From the NCBI RefSeq assembly GCF_002863005.1, contig NZ_PKDG01000022.1, positions 19,751-83,750 on the forward strand: a stretch of DNA of 64,000 nt, read 5' to 3'. The stretch's first letter is position 1. Each line of letters starts with the position of its first letter. A program made the position numbers and the translations under genes. This document shows, in pieces, positions 25,171 to 34,474 of this stretch. The notes beneath the pieces were generated by a model that saw only the letters and a list, made by a program, of their open reading frames with translations, was not told where the DNA came from and did no database searches. The stretch is from Pseudoxanthomonas sp. (GTDB lineage Bacteria; Pseudomonadota; Gammaproteobacteria; Xanthomonadales; Xanthomonadaceae).

Positions 25171-26751
25171 TCAGAGGCCGCCGATGGCGAAGATCGGCTG
25201 GCGTTCGATGCGGCCGACGGCATACACGGCGCGACGGACCTCGTCGCGCGCCATCAGTGCACGCCATCGCGCCTGCACGGGCACGAAGGCAGGCAGCGGG
25301 GCCGGCTCCCGCCATTCCTGCACGGCCGCGAGCAGGTCGCCACGCGTCGCCGGATCGGCCAGGGCCGCGACGAGGGCGTCGGCTGCGTCGTCCATGCGAC
25401 CGGCTTCGACCAGGGCCCAGATCCAGAGCTCCAGGGCATCGTCGCGGTGGTCGCGCAGATAGTCGAGCGCGCGCCGTGCAGAGGCGGCATCCTGCTGCTG
25501 GACAGCGGCGCAGTGTTCGATGGAGACCTGCACCATGCGGCCGTAACCGCTCATGTCGCCGACCCGGCCGATGGCAGCGAGCGCTTCCTCAGGGCGCCCG
25601 CGCTGGCACAGGAACTGGCCCAGGTTGAGCACCTGGCTGACGTTGGCGCCGCCCGATTCGTCCATCAGCGTGCCGCGGAACAGGTCGGCCTGCGCGTCGT
25701 ACAGCTTGCCCAGCCTCCGCTGCGCGACCGCGCGGTGGTTGACGATCCACGCGGCGACCTCGGGATCGTCGAACGCCGGCGCATCCGCCGATGCCGCCGA
25801 CAGCGCGGCGAGCGTCTCGTTCGCCAGCGTGACCACCTCCGCGTGCTGGCCCGTCGCCAGCAGCGCGTAGCCGAGTTCCATGCGGGTCTCGAGGCTTCGA
25901 GGGCGCCTGTCGGCCAGCACGCGCAGGGATGCCACGCGCCGGCGTGCGGCTTCCGCGATGTCGAGTGCTCCGCTGTCGCGGTCGACGATGCCATCGAAGC
26001 GCCGGTCCACGCGGAATTTCACCAGCGCCTCGGGCGAGGTGGTCAAGCTGACCGCACGACGGACGCCGGCGTGGTCGCCGCGTGCCTGGTAGAGCAGGGC
26101 GAGCTGGTACCACAGGTCGCCGACCCCCAGCCCCGCACCGTCCCAGCCGGCCTGCATCAAGGCCTCCATCACCTGCAGCCGGGTCGCCGATGCGGGCGGC
26201 GCCTGCCGGGCCACGCGCAGCACGAACGCAGTGTCGAGGTGGTCGACCATGCGCGGCCAGCGCATCGCCAGATCGCGAACGTGGCGCGCGGCCGCGTCAT
26301 GCGCTCCCTCGCGTTCGTCCAGCTGCGCGAGCAGGTAGATGTCGTCGGGATCGTCGGATCCGGCCTCGACGGCTCGCGTGGCCCAGCGGCGTGCACGCAC
26401 ATGGTCGCCCAGGCGTGTCGCCATCCACGCCGCGCGCGACCACGTCATGCGCTGGTCGGCGAGCGGCAGCGTCGCGAACTCGCGGTGCGCCATCGCCTGC
26501 GCGAGTGTGCGGTCCGCCTCGGCGGCGTCGCCCTGCTCGCCAAGCGCCAGAGCGTCCCGCCATTGCCGCTCGTAAGACGGCGATACGCCCTGCTTGCGCT
26601 TGTCGCGCAGCGCGGGACCGGCCTTGCCCAGCGAGGGCGCGGCAGGGGGTTCCTGGTGGTACGTGTCGTGCGCGGCGCCCGGCGTCGTGCTCTGTGCCCA
26701 CGCGCCCTGGCTCGCGACCGTAAGGCAGGCCGCCACGATCGCTGCTTTCAT
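25171..26751 (-). CDS. Exported TPR-like repeat protein of unknown function
   Basis: 526 aa with a signal peptide (MKAAIVAACLTVASQGAWAQ, cleavage after AWA). The mature chain is almost all alpha helix made of degenerate tetratricopeptide-like pairs, for example LALGEQGDAAEADRTLAQAM, YQLALLYQARGDHAGVRRAV and LGQFLCQRGRPEEALAAIG. It resembles the bacteriophage N4 receptor NfrA and similar outer-membrane-associated TPR proteins in layout but no family can be fixed. RBS AGGGGCAGG directly precedes the ATG at 26751; the frame remains open upstream with no protein-like content. Location should be periplasmic. Confidence 0.72.
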   Translation of the reverse strand: MKAAIVAACLTVASQGAWAQSTTPGAAHDTYHQEPPAAPSLGKAGPALRDKRKQGVSPSYERQWRDALALGEQGDAAEADRTLAQAMAHREFATLPLADQRMTWSRAAWMATRLGDHVRARRWATRAVEAGSDDPDDIYLLAQLDEREGAHDAAARHVRDLAMRWPRMVDHLDTAFVLRVARQAPPASATRLQVMEALMQAGWDGAGLGVGDLWYQLALLYQARGDHAGVRRAVSLTTSPEALVKFRVDRRFDGIVDRDSGALDIAEAARRRVASLRVLADRRPRSLETRMELGYALLATGQHAEVVTLANETLAALSAASADAPAFDDPEVAAWIVNHRAVAQRRLGKLYDAQADLFRGTLMDESGGANVSQVLNLGQFLCQRGRPEEALAAIGRVGDMSGYGRMVQVSIEHCAAVQQQDAASARRALDYLRDHRDDALELWIWALVEAGRMDDAADALVAALADPATRGDLLAAVQEWREPAPLPAFVPVQARWRALMARDEVRRAVYAVGRIERQPIFAIGGL

Positions 26752-26959
26752 CCTGCCCCTCGCGTGTCTCCCCGCCGCATTAGAACCCAAGCCGCGGCCC
26801 GCACGCATCCGCCGCGAGCCTGGACCGAGGCGTCGCGCAAGCATCGGCCCTGGATGTGGAAGGGTGACCGACGACGCATGCGCCACGACCATCGACCTGG
26901 GGCAGGCGGACGGAACGTCGTCGACAATGCGGCCGACTGCCCTGCCGAGAGGAACGCCC

Positions 26960-28090
26960 ATGCGCGCCATCGCGTTCGCATCCCTGTTGTTCGCCGCCAC
27001 GCTTGCATCGCCGACGACGGCCGCCGCCCAGCCGGCGTGCCCCGACCGGTCCGCCTATGCGCCCGCGCGCGAGATCATCGGGGACCTGGGGCGCATCGTC
27101 GCTCCCACCGGCGTGCAGGAGGACTACGCGGTGGACATCGGCGGCGTCCGGCAATGGGTGAACGTACGCGGCCAGGACCGCGGCAATCCGATGATCCTGT
27201 TCGTGCATGGCGGCCCGGCATCGCCGGTCATTCCCACGTTGTGGCAGTTCCAGCGTCCCCTGGAGGAGTACTTCACGGTCGTCAACTACGACCAGCGCGG
27301 CGCAGGCAGGACGCTGACCCTGAATCCCCAGGACGCCGTCGCGGACACGCTGCACGTGCAGCGCTACGTGGACGACGCGATCGCGCTGGCCGAGCACCTG
27401 CGCGGCCGCTACCACAAGCGCAAGCTGGTGCTGATGGCGCACAGCTGGGGAACGGTGGTGGCCATGCACGCGGCGCTGCAGCGTCCCGATCTGTTCCATG
27501 CCTACGTCGGCATCGGCCAGGTGATCAACGTTCGGACCAACGAGCAGGTCAGCTTCGACTACGGCCTGCGCATGGCGCGCGAGCGCGGCAATGCTGACGC
27601 GGTGCGCGAGATGGAATCGATCGCGCCGTATCCCGGCGACCAGCCGATCACCCGCGAGCGCATCGTGATCGCGCGCAAGTGGCCGCAGTTCTACGGCGGC
27701 CTGAGCGCCTATCGCGACGATTCGGCCTATTACTTCCAGGGCCCGCGCCTGTCGCCGGACTACGACGATGCGGCGCGCTGCGCGATCAATGCGGGGAGCG
27801 TGTTCACGCTGGGCCGGTTGCTGGACGAATTCCTGCAGGTCGACTTCACCGGCGTGGTGGACTTCCCCATCCCGGTGGTGATGTTCATGGGCCGGCACGA
27901 CTACACCACGCCCTCGGCGCCCACCGCCGCCTGGCTGGCGCAGGTGCGTGCGCCCTACAAGCAGGGCGTGTGGTTCGAGCATGCCGCCCACATGATTCCG
28001 TGGGAGGAGCCGGGCAAGACGCTGGTGAGCCTGCTGGAGCACGTGCGGCCGCGGGCCATCGACACGCCCGCGGAGCAGGCGGTGCGGTAG
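26960..28090 (+). CDS. Exported alpha/beta hydrolase, proline iminopeptidase-like
   Basis: 376 aa with a signal peptide ending near TTAAAQ (residues 1-24). The alpha/beta hydrolase core shows the oxyanion motif VHGGPASP, nucleophile elbow AHSWGTVV, acid GRHDYTTP and histidine EHAAHMIPWEEP. HGGP and DQRGAGRT are hallmarks of the S33 proline iminopeptidase branch, but exported members are often esterases or peptidases of unknown specificity. The ATG at 26960 was chosen because it starts the signal peptide. It ends 1 base before the convergent GGDEF-EAL gene. Confidence 0.87.
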   Translation: MRAIAFASLLFAATLASPTTAAAQPACPDRSAYAPAREIIGDLGRIVAPTGVQEDYAVDIGGVRQWVNVRGQDRGNPMILFVHGGPASPVIPTLWQFQRPLEEYFTVVNYDQRGAGRTLTLNPQDAVADTLHVQRYVDDAIALAEHLRGRYHKRKLVLMAHSWGTVVAMHAALQRPDLFHAYVGIGQVINVRTNEQVSFDYGLRMARERGNADAVREMESIAPYPGDQPITRERIVIARKWPQFYGGLSAYRDDSAYYFQGPRLSPDYDDAARCAINAGSVFTLGRLLDEFLQVDFTGVVDFPIPVVMFMGRHDYTTPSAPTAAWLAQVRAPYKQGVWFEHAAHMIPWEEPGKTLVSLLEHVRPRAIDTPAEQAVR

Positions 28091-28091
28091 G

Positions 28092-30785
28092 TCAGCGCAC
28101 CACGGCCAGGCGCCGCGGCGGCGGCTCTTCGCGCTGGAACAGCACGCGTTCGGGACGGTGCAGGGCGTAGCCCTGGCCGTAGTCCACGCCGAGCGAGCGC
28201 AGCGCGTCGCCGATCTTCGGGCTGGCGACCCACTCGGCCACGACCTTCAAGCCCCGCTGGTGGCCGATCTGCGCGATGGCGCTGACGATGGTGCGGCTCA
28301 TCGGGTCGGTTTCGAGATCGCGGATGAAGCTGCCGTCGATCTTGATGAGGTCGGCGGGCAGGTTCTTCAGGTAGCCGAACGAGGACATGCCGGCGCCGAA
28401 GTCGTCCAGGGCGATGCGGCAGCCGGCGCGGCGCAGGCGTTCGATCACCGCGACGACCTTCAGCAGGTTGCGCACGGCGACCGTCTCGGTGATCTCGAAG
28501 CACAAGGCCTGCGCAGGCACCGCGAATTCGGTGATGCGCGCCAGGATGAAGTCGGCCAGCCCCTCGTCCTCGATGCTGGCGCCGGACAGGTTGATCGCGC
28601 ACGTGCCCAGCCGCATGCCCGAATGGTGCAGCTCGCCGAAATGCGCAAGCGCGTTGCGGATCACCCAGCGGTCTATGGCCGGCATCAGCCCGTAGCGTTC
28701 GGCGGCGGGAAGGAACGCGCCGGGCAGCACCACGCCGCCGTCCTCGTCGCGCAGCCTGAGCAGCAGTTCGATGCTGGGCGCGGTGTCGCGGCCGTCGAGC
28801 GGCACGATCTCCTGGTAGTCGAGCAGCAAACGGTCCTGTTCCACCGCCCAGCGCAGGCGGTTGGCCCATTCCATTTCGCCCTGGCGGCGCGTGGTCTCGT
28901 TGTCCTCGCGGTACAGGTGCACGCGGTTGCGGCCGTTCTCCTTAGCCAGGTAGCACGCCGTGTCGGCCCAGGCCAGCAGGTCCTTCAGGGTCGGTTCCTG
29001 CTGGTCGATCGCCACCACGCCGATGCTGGCGCTGACCGTGTAGGTGCGGTCCTGCCAGACGAACATCAGCGCTTCGATGCATTCGCGCAGGCGTTCGGCG
29101 AGTGCGCGCGCGCCCTCCGCGTCCACGTGGAACGCCATCAGGCCGAATTCGTCGCCGCCCAGCCGCGCCAGCACATCGCCGCCGCGCAGCTGCTGGCGCA
29201 TCGCCAGCGCGAGCTGCGCGAGCAGCTGGTCGCCTGCCATGTGTCCAGAGACATCGTTGATCAGCTTGAACTGGTCCAGGTCGATGTACAGCAGCGCGCA
29301 CGGGTCGCACGCCGCGCGACCCTTGCGTTCGTTCAGGGCCTCCTCGATGCGGCGCTCGAACTCGCGGCGGTTGCACAGTTCGGTCAACGCATCGTGAGTA
29401 GCCTGGTAGCTCAGGCGTTCGGTCAGTTCGCGCTGCTCCGAAATGTCGGTGGCGACCATCAGCAGGTGCGCCTCGCCGTCCATGTCGACCTGCGCGATGG
29501 AGGCGCTGGCCCAGAAGGCGCCGCCGCCGGGGCTCAGCAGTACCGCTTCCAGGTTGCCCCAGTCGTTGCCGATGGCCGCGGCATCGCGCGCGCGCGCCTG
29601 CAGCTGCGGATCGGAGAACAGCGCCGACAGCGGCAGGCCGGTGGGATCTCCCAAGCGCATCCGCGCCGCCTGGTTGGCGTAGACGATGCGGCCATCGCGC
29701 ACGTCGGCCAGCAGCACCAGCGCCGGCAGCAGTTCGTTGAGCGCGCGGAAGCGCAGTTCGCTCTCGCGGTAGCGCCGGCTCATCTGTTCGCCCAGCGCGA
29801 CCGCGCGCCGCCGCGTGGTGGCCAGCGACCACGCCAGCGCCGCCAGCAGCAGGCTGATCACGCCGCCGCCGGCCAGGATGGCCTGCAGGCGGCCGGCGTC
29901 GAGGGGTTGCGGGCGCGGCTGCAGTTCGAGCCGCCACTGGCGGCCACCGAAATCCATGCGCCGTACCTGCGCGGGCAGGCCGGTGGCGATGGGCGTGGCG
30001 GAGTCGTAGAACGGATGCGCATCCGCGGTGGCGTCGTAGAGGCGCACGCGGAAGCCGTCCAGGACCGGTCCGGCCATCGCGGTTTCCACCAGCGGCTGCA
30101 GCCGGATGCCGATGGCCAGCGCCCCGATTTCGCGCGCGCGCCGCTGGTTGGGCGTGGTCGGCGTCGGGCCGTCGGAGTACACGGGCAGGCGCAGCGTCAC
30201 GCCGAGCGGGTTCTGGCCCGCCGGCGTGGTCTGGCGCAGCGGGAACGGCGCCGAGATCACTACCGTGTCGGTGTCGCGCGCGCGCAACAGGGCGGCCAGG
30301 TTGGCTTTCTGCGTGACCATGTCGAAGCCGATCAACGACGTGTTCGGCTGGTACGGAGCAACGAATTCGTAGCGGTACGAGACCTGGTCAGCCAGCGGCT
30401 GGTCGGCGGGCGAGCGGCGTGCGAACGCCACCGAGGTGTAGGCGCTGGGTGCGAGCGGGCTGCGCAGGCTGGCGTGGTACTGGCTGAAGCGTGCCTGGTC
30501 CATCTGGTCGTTGGCCAGGTACACGGTCTGCATGGCGCGCAGCATCGACGCCGCCTGCTCCAGCGGTACGCGCAGTTGCGAGACCCCGGCATCGGCCAGC
30601 GCCCGGCGGTCGTCCTCCGCCCGCTGCTGCAGGTCGTCCCATTCCCGGTGGGCCACGATCGACGTGCACGCGATGCCCAGCAACAGCACAGCCGTCGCCC
30701 ACACCAGCGGCGGCAGGCCGCCTCGGCGGGGGGGCGGTGCGGGCGTCGCCGGAGCGGCGCCGCGAGGGGCAAGGGTGGAATCCAC
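28092..30785 (-). CDS. Membrane c-di-GMP protein: CHASE sensor, PAS, GGDEF, EAL
   Basis: 897 aa from a GTG start. Transmembrane helices near 26-45 and 304-323 frame a periplasmic CHASE-type domain (about 75-290, RVPLEQAASMLRAMQTVYLAN, SYTSVAFA-like core). PAS follows at 345-450, then GGDEF (460-625) with an intact GGDEF at 543-547 and the RGGD inhibitory site at 534-537. An EAL domain (645-890) follows with ELLLR in place of EALLR, DDFGAG and LIKIDG, while AEWVAS replaces the usual AEGVE. It may both make and break c-di-GMP, with the phosphodiesterase side uncertain. The GTG at 30785 is the best start I can see; AAGG lies upstream. The frame is open further but not protein-like. Confidence 0.88.
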   Translation of the reverse strand: MDSTLAPRGAAPATPAPPPRRGGLPPLVWATAVLLLGIACTSIVAHREWDDLQQRAEDDRRALADAGVSQLRVPLEQAASMLRAMQTVYLANDQMDQARFSQYHASLRSPLAPSAYTSVAFARRSPADQPLADQVSYRYEFVAPYQPNTSLIGFDMVTQKANLAALLRARDTDTVVISAPFPLRQTTPAGQNPLGVTLRLPVYSDGPTPTTPNQRRAREIGALAIGIRLQPLVETAMAGPVLDGFRVRLYDATADAHPFYDSATPIATGLPAQVRRMDFGGRQWRLELQPRPQPLDAGRLQAILAGGGVISLLLAALAWSLATTRRRAVALGEQMSRRYRESELRFRALNELLPALVLLADVRDGRIVYANQAARMRLGDPTGLPLSALFSDPQLQARARDAAAIGNDWGNLEAVLLSPGGGAFWASASIAQVDMDGEAHLLMVATDISEQRELTERLSYQATHDALTELCNRREFERRIEEALNERKGRAACDPCALLYIDLDQFKLINDVSGHMAGDQLLAQLALAMRQQLRGGDVLARLGGDEFGLMAFHVDAEGARALAERLRECIEALMFVWQDRTYTVSASIGVVAIDQQEPTLKDLLAWADTACYLAKENGRNRVHLYREDNETTRRQGEMEWANRLRWAVEQDRLLLDYQEIVPLDGRDTAPSIELLLRLRDEDGGVVLPGAFLPAAERYGLMPAIDRWVIRNALAHFGELHHSGMRLGTCAINLSGASIEDEGLADFILARITEFAVPAQALCFEITETVAVRNLLKVVAVIERLRRAGCRIALDDFGAGMSSFGYLKNLPADLIKIDGSFIRDLETDPMSRTIVSAIAQIGHQRGLKVVAEWVASPKIGDALRSLGVDYGQGYALHRPERVLFQREEPPPRRLAVVR

Positions 30786-31009
30786 CAGCGGGCCTTGATC
30801 CTGCGTGAAGGGAGGGCGGTAGGTCCCGGCCTGTTCCCGGGAGAAGCAGGCTTTGTGCCAAACCGTCCCGTTGCCGGAACACCGGATCTTCTGGCCTTCC
30901 GGCGGTGCGCGGCGGTCCGTGTGCCGTCGGGAGAGACCGTATGGGTCACTATCGGCCCTGCCGGGGCGTACTTGACGTGAATCCGCGCGTCGAAAGCGGG
31001 TAAATGCGT

Positions 31010-31825
31010 TTAGCCGAGGGGATGGATGGGCAAGGGTTTCGGACGCCGCAGCGCGGCCGGCGTCGTCGGGACCTGCCTCCGCGCAAGTTCGTCCAGCGCC
31101 TGCTCCAGCAATGCCAGGTCCTGCAGCACGCCCAGCTGGTCGACCAGTTGGGCGACGTGTCGCAGGGTCGCGGCATCGGCTCGCCCCGGCTGCGCGTGGA
31201 CCCGCAATTTGCGCAGGGTCGACAGCTGCATCCGCAACCGGCGTGACCGTCGCCGCCAGGCATGCAGATGCTCCAGCCTGCCCGATGCCAGCGCCGCCGC
31301 CTGCGCGTTCGCCTGCCGTCGCATCGAGCGAAGCACGGCACGGCGCAGGTCGGCAGCACCCAGCTGGTGCCACGGCAACACCCGCAGCCGGTCGGCGTGG
31401 CGATGCGCCTGCGCCTGGCGCTGCATGAAACCGGGATCGTCGCGCAGTGCCGCGGCAAGGACGTGCTGCTGGCGTTCGGCCAGCAGCGGCAACAGTGCCT
31501 TCCAGCTGTGTGCCTCGGCCTTGCCCTCCGCGTCGCGCGCGCATGCCCGTGCGGTGTCCTGCACGACCTGCGCGTCACGCAGGGCGGACAGGCCCTTGGC
31601 CAGCGCGCGCAGTTCGACATCGATCGGATCGATCGCGTCCTTGCCCAGCGCACGCCGCGCGAGCGCGAGCAACGAGCGCAGGCGACGGATGGCCTTGCGC
31701 GCTTCGTGCACGCCCGACGGATAGACCGGCGCGATGGCCAGCGCGGCGGCAAGGGCGCGAGCCTCCGCGACCGCCAGCAAGGCGGCGCGTTCACCCGTGC
31801 GCGGGGAGGCGGTTCGAGGAGGCAT
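31010..31825 (-). CDS. CHAD domain protein
   Basis: 271 aa, almost wholly helical and rich in arginine, leucine and alanine. The CHAD marks are present: VHEARKAIRRLRSLLALARRA (conserved His and basic residues), LRDAQVVQD, and near the end HAWRRRSRRLRMQLSTLRKL and LGVLQDLALLEQAL; these are excerpts. CHAD domains bind inorganic polyphosphate through such basic grooves and often occur beside CYTH triphosphatases; no CYTH domain is here. The ATG at 31825 was chosen over a longer frame. It is followed on the same strand by the GGDEF-EAL gene with about 225 bases between. Confidence 0.88.
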   Translation of the reverse strand: MPPRTASPRTGERAALLAVAEARALAAALAIAPVYPSGVHEARKAIRRLRSLLALARRALGKDAIDPIDVELRALAKGLSALRDAQVVQDTARACARDAEGKAEAHSWKALLPLLAERQQHVLAAALRDDPGFMQRQAQAHRHADRLRVLPWHQLGAADLRRAVLRSMRRQANAQAAALASGRLEHLHAWRRRSRRLRMQLSTLRKLRVHAQPGRADAATLRHVAQLVDQLGVLQDLALLEQALDELARRQVPTTPAALRRPKPLPIHPLG

Positions 31826-31951
31826 GGCATGCCGTGGCGGTGGAATACCGACAGTCTAGGTCCGCATGCCACCCCCGCTGCGTGCCGTCCCGCCTGAATG
31901 CCTGCCGCTCGTCGGCAGACGCCGGGCTTGGCAGGGCGGGGATAAAAAGGT

Positions 31952-31973
31952 ATAAATCGTTTATACGATTTAC
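31952..31973 (+). promoter_or_regulatory. AT-rich dyad upstream of a small RHH-like gene
   Basis: TAAATCG-TTTATA-CGATTTA (31954-31973) is a perfect 7-base inverted repeat, overlapping a second dyad TATAAA-TCG-TTTATA (31952-31966). It stands out in a G+C-rich background and lies 9 bases before the ATG at 31983, where an autorepressor would block initiation. Confidence 0.55.
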
Positions 31974-31982
31974 GGGTGAGCC

Positions 31983-32252
31983 ATGGTCAAGTCCCGCAAG
32001 ACGCGCGACGCCGGCATGGCGGCGCAGGCGCCGCCGGCCAAGCTGGTGCGCGACAGCTTCACGATGCCGGCGGACGACTTCGCCCTGGTGGCCGTGCTCA
32101 AGCAGCGTGCGCTGCAGATGCAGCGGCCGGCGAAGAAGAGCGAGTTGCTGCGCGCGGGCCTGCAGGCCCTGTCCGCACTGTCGCCGCAGGCGCTGGCGAA
32201 GGCCCTGGACGCGCTGGCGCCGGTGAAGGCGGGCCGCCCGAAGAAGAAGTAG
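31983..32252 (+). CDS. Small basic ribbon-helix-helix-like protein
   Basis: 89 aa. After a basic lead (MVKSRKTRD) comes a strand-helix-helix pattern as in ribbon-helix-helix DNA-binding proteins: strand RDSFTMPADD, helix 1 FALVAVLKQRALQM, turn QRPAKK, helix 2 SELLRAGLQALSAL. The C-terminus GRPKKK is an AT-hook-like basic tail. It is likely a DNA-binding protein and, given the dyad just upstream, perhaps its own repressor. No toxin gene follows; the next gene is a hydrolase 80 bases on. Family not firmly recognised; similar small proteins are common in Xanthomonadaceae. Confidence 0.7.
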   Translation: MVKSRKTRDAGMAAQAPPAKLVRDSFTMPADDFALVAVLKQRALQMQRPAKKSELLRAGLQALSALSPQALAKALDALAPVKAGRPKKK

Positions 32253-32333
32253 CGCGCCGCGAGGTCGGTGTTCTGTCCCTGTCGCATGCGGGTGCACGCC
32301 GCGTGCGCTGTCCCTGTACTGGATGTGTTGCCG

Positions 32334-33329
32334 ATGAACGTGTTCTCCCTGTTCCGCCGCCATCGGCTGGCGGTACTGCTGTCCCTGCTGTTGCTGGCGC
32401 CGATGCTCGTCGCCTCGTCGCACGCGCCCGTGCGGGCGGGCGATCATGTTGAGCAACGCGCGGGCTATCGCGTACAGGACCTGGACTGGGTGGATCCCGC
32501 GCGCGGACGCGCGGTGCCGGTGAAGCTGTTCTGGCCCGACAACGCAGGCCGCGGCAAGGTGCCGCTGGTGGTGTTCTCGCACGGCATCGGCAGCGCGCGC
32601 GATGGCTACACCTACCTGGGGCGCTACTGGGCGAAGCACGGCATCGCCAGCCTCCACGTGCAGCATGTCGGCAGCGATCGCACGCTGTGGGAAGGCAATC
32701 CCTTCACGCTGGTATCCCGCTTCCAGCACGCGGCGGGCGACGCCGAAGCCATCGATCGCGTCCGCGACCAGCGCTTCGCCCTCGATCGCGTGCTCGCGGG
32801 CGAATGGGGCGCGAGCATCGATCCCGCGCGCATCGTCGCGGCCGGGCATTCGTACGGCGCCAACACCACGCTGATGTCCGCCGGCGCGCGGGTGGTGCGC
32901 CACGGGCAGACGATCCAGCTGCGCGATCCGCGCATCCGCGCGGCGATCGTGATCTCCGCGCCGCCGTTCTATGGCGACCAGGATTTCCGCCCGATCCTGT
33001 CGGGCATCACCGTCCCCACGCTGCACGTCACCACGGCCGACGACATCATCCGCATTCCCGGCTTCGGGTCGGGCGTGGACGACCGGCTCAAGGTGTTCGA
33101 CGCGATCGGCGGCGCGCACAAGGTGCTGGCGGTCTACCGGCATGGCACCCACAACGTGTTCACCGATCATCGTTACTTCGATTCGCGCGAGGTCAGCGAG
33201 GACGTGAAGCGGGCCACCGAATCGCTGTCGCTGGCCTTCATCGACGGCACGTTCCAGGGTTCGCCCGTCGAGCTCGCGCAGTGGCGGGCCAGCCACCGTG
33301 CACTGCTGGCGCGCTACGAGACCCGTTGA
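32334..33329 (+). CDS. Alpha/beta hydrolase with signal anchor
   Basis: 331 aa. An N-terminal hydrophobic segment (about 11-28, LAVLLSLLLLAPMLVASS) exports or anchors it. The hydrolase core has VFSHGIGSARDGYTYLGRYW, nucleophile elbow AGHSYGANTT, acid in TTADDIIRI and histidine in GTHNVFTDH. The pattern is near the chlorophyllase/platelet-activating factor acetylhydrolase-like group, also called dienelactone-hydrolase-like. Substrate unknown. An upstream frame from 32268 is open, but the ATG at 32334 opens directly into the signal segment. It ends 1 base before the convergent VOC gene. Confidence 0.85.
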   Translation: MNVFSLFRRHRLAVLLSLLLLAPMLVASSHAPVRAGDHVEQRAGYRVQDLDWVDPARGRAVPVKLFWPDNAGRGKVPLVVFSHGIGSARDGYTYLGRYWAKHGIASLHVQHVGSDRTLWEGNPFTLVSRFQHAAGDAEAIDRVRDQRFALDRVLAGEWGASIDPARIVAAGHSYGANTTLMSAGARVVRHGQTIQLRDPRIRAAIVISAPPFYGDQDFRPILSGITVPTLHVTTADDIIRIPGFGSGVDDRLKVFDAIGGAHKVLAVYRHGTHNVFTDHRYFDSREVSEDVKRATESLSLAFIDGTFQGSPVELAQWRASHRALLARYETR

Positions 33330-33330
33330 C

Positions 33331-33681
33331 TCAGGTCGCCGACCACACGGCGAGTTCGTAGCCGTCGGGATCGGTGAACTGGAAGCGCCGTCCGCCGGGG
33401 AAGGCGAAGATCGGCTTCGTGATGCGCCCGCCGGCGGCCTCGACCTTCGCCAGGCTGTCTTCCAGCGCCGTCGAATACAGCACGACCAGCGCGCCGCCCG
33501 GCTGCGCCGTGTCGTGGGTGAATCCACCGGTCAGCCGACCATCGCGGAACTCGCAATAGTCCGGCCCGTAGTCCTGGAACGTCCAGCCGAACGCGTCGCC
33601 ATAGAACGCCTTCGAGGCGGCGATGGAGGCGACGTTGAACTCGATGTAGTCGATGCGGTGGTGCTGGTCGGCGGTGCTCAT
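33331..33681 (-). CDS. VOC family protein (glyoxalase/bleomycin resistance fold)
   Basis: 116 aa. One complete VOC fold with paired beta-alpha-beta-beta-beta units: RIDYIEFNVASIAASKAFYGDAFGW at the start and GGRRFQFTDPDGYELAVWS at the end, the latter being the usual final strands with the conserved glutamate. Such proteins bind divalent metal and catalyse isomerisation, dioxygenation or simply bind ligands; which one is not readable. The ATG at 33681 fits. It lies 70 bases downstream of the AraC-type regulator on the same strand, so they may be coexpressed. Confidence 0.88.
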   Translation of the reverse strand: MSTADQHHRIDYIEFNVASIAASKAFYGDAFGWTFQDYGPDYCEFRDGRLTGGFTHDTAQPGGALVVLYSTALEDSLAKVEAAGGRITKPIFAFPGGRRFQFTDPDGYELAVWSAT

Positions 33682-33751
33682 GGCGGGTGTCCGTGGAGAA
33701 GGCCATCAGTCTGGCCGAGTCCGCGCCCCCTGTCTTGGCGAAATCGGACAG

Positions 33752-34462
33752 TCAGTCCGCGACCTGCGCGATCAACTGGGTGGGCGTGAGGCCGGTGAGC
33801 CGGCGCGCATCGCCCGCCAGCTGCGCGGCGTCGTAGTAGCCCGCGTCGAGCGCGGCGTCCAGCAGGTTGGCGTGGCGGTGCCGGTGCTGCAGGAAGCGTT
33901 GCAGCCGCAGGATGCGCGCCAGCAGCTTCGGTCCGTAGCCGAACGCTTCGTCGCACCGTCGCAGCAGGGTGCGTTCGGTGAGGCCGAGATCGCGCGCAAG
34001 CTGCGCGACCGAGTCGGGCTGCGCGCACGAGAGTCGCGCATGCACGGCCTGCATCGCGCGGTCGCGGGGCGGCGTGTCGACCAGGATGCGCTCGGCGAGC
34101 CAGGCCATCGCATCGCCCTCGCGCTCCGCCATGCGGTCGGCCAGTGCGCTCAGGCGCGGACGGCCGAGGTCGCGCAGGTCCACGCGCTGGTCGGCGAGGG
34201 CATGCAAGGGAACACCCATCCAGCGTGCGGCGGCGGTCGGCGCGAATCGCAGGCCCTGCAACCGTCGACCCGGCGCGACATGCGCGTACTGCGCCTGCGT
34301 ATCCGGTCCGGCGATGCTCAGGCGCGCGCCATCCCACAGCAGGTCCACGCAGGCATCGGGCAGGACCAGCGCGGGCGCGGCGTGCGCGCCCTGCACGTAG
34401 TCCCAGCGGCAGAGCAGGGGCAGGCCGGGGGCAAGGTCATGTTGTCGGTAACGGCCGCTCAT
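33752..34462 (-). CDS. AraC-family transcriptional regulator
   Basis: 236 aa. The N-terminal half has the DUF6597-type pattern seen in many AraC regulators, ending with LPDACVDLLWDG and GLRFAPTAAARWMGVP. The C-terminal half is an AraC HTH pair: SVAQLARDLGLTERTLLRRCDEAFGYGPK, then ILRLQRFLQHRH and DAALDAGYYDAAQLAGDARRLTGLTPTQ (excerpts). It probably controls nearby genes such as the VOC gene; no ligand can be named. It ends a run of three same-strand genes started by the LysR gene, 12 bases away. Confidence 0.88.
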   Translation of the reverse strand: MSGRYRQHDLAPGLPLLCRWDYVQGAHAAPALVLPDACVDLLWDGARLSIAGPDTQAQYAHVAPGRRLQGLRFAPTAAARWMGVPLHALADQRVDLRDLGRPRLSALADRMAEREGDAMAWLAERILVDTPPRDRAMQAVHARLSCAQPDSVAQLARDLGLTERTLLRRCDEAFGYGPKLLARILRLQRFLQHRHRHANLLDAALDAGYYDAAQLAGDARRLTGLTPTQLIAQVAD

Positions 34463-34474
34463 GGAGGCAGGGCG

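Noticed and set aside
30786..31009. Leader before the GGDEF-EAL gene with GGGAC and GCACAAAGCC, recalling a c-di-GMP-I riboswitch
   Set aside because: The spacing and the paired GCAAAGCC and GGUAGGU parts do not line up on the same strand, so I do not call a riboswitch. An Infernal search with the GEMM model would settle it.
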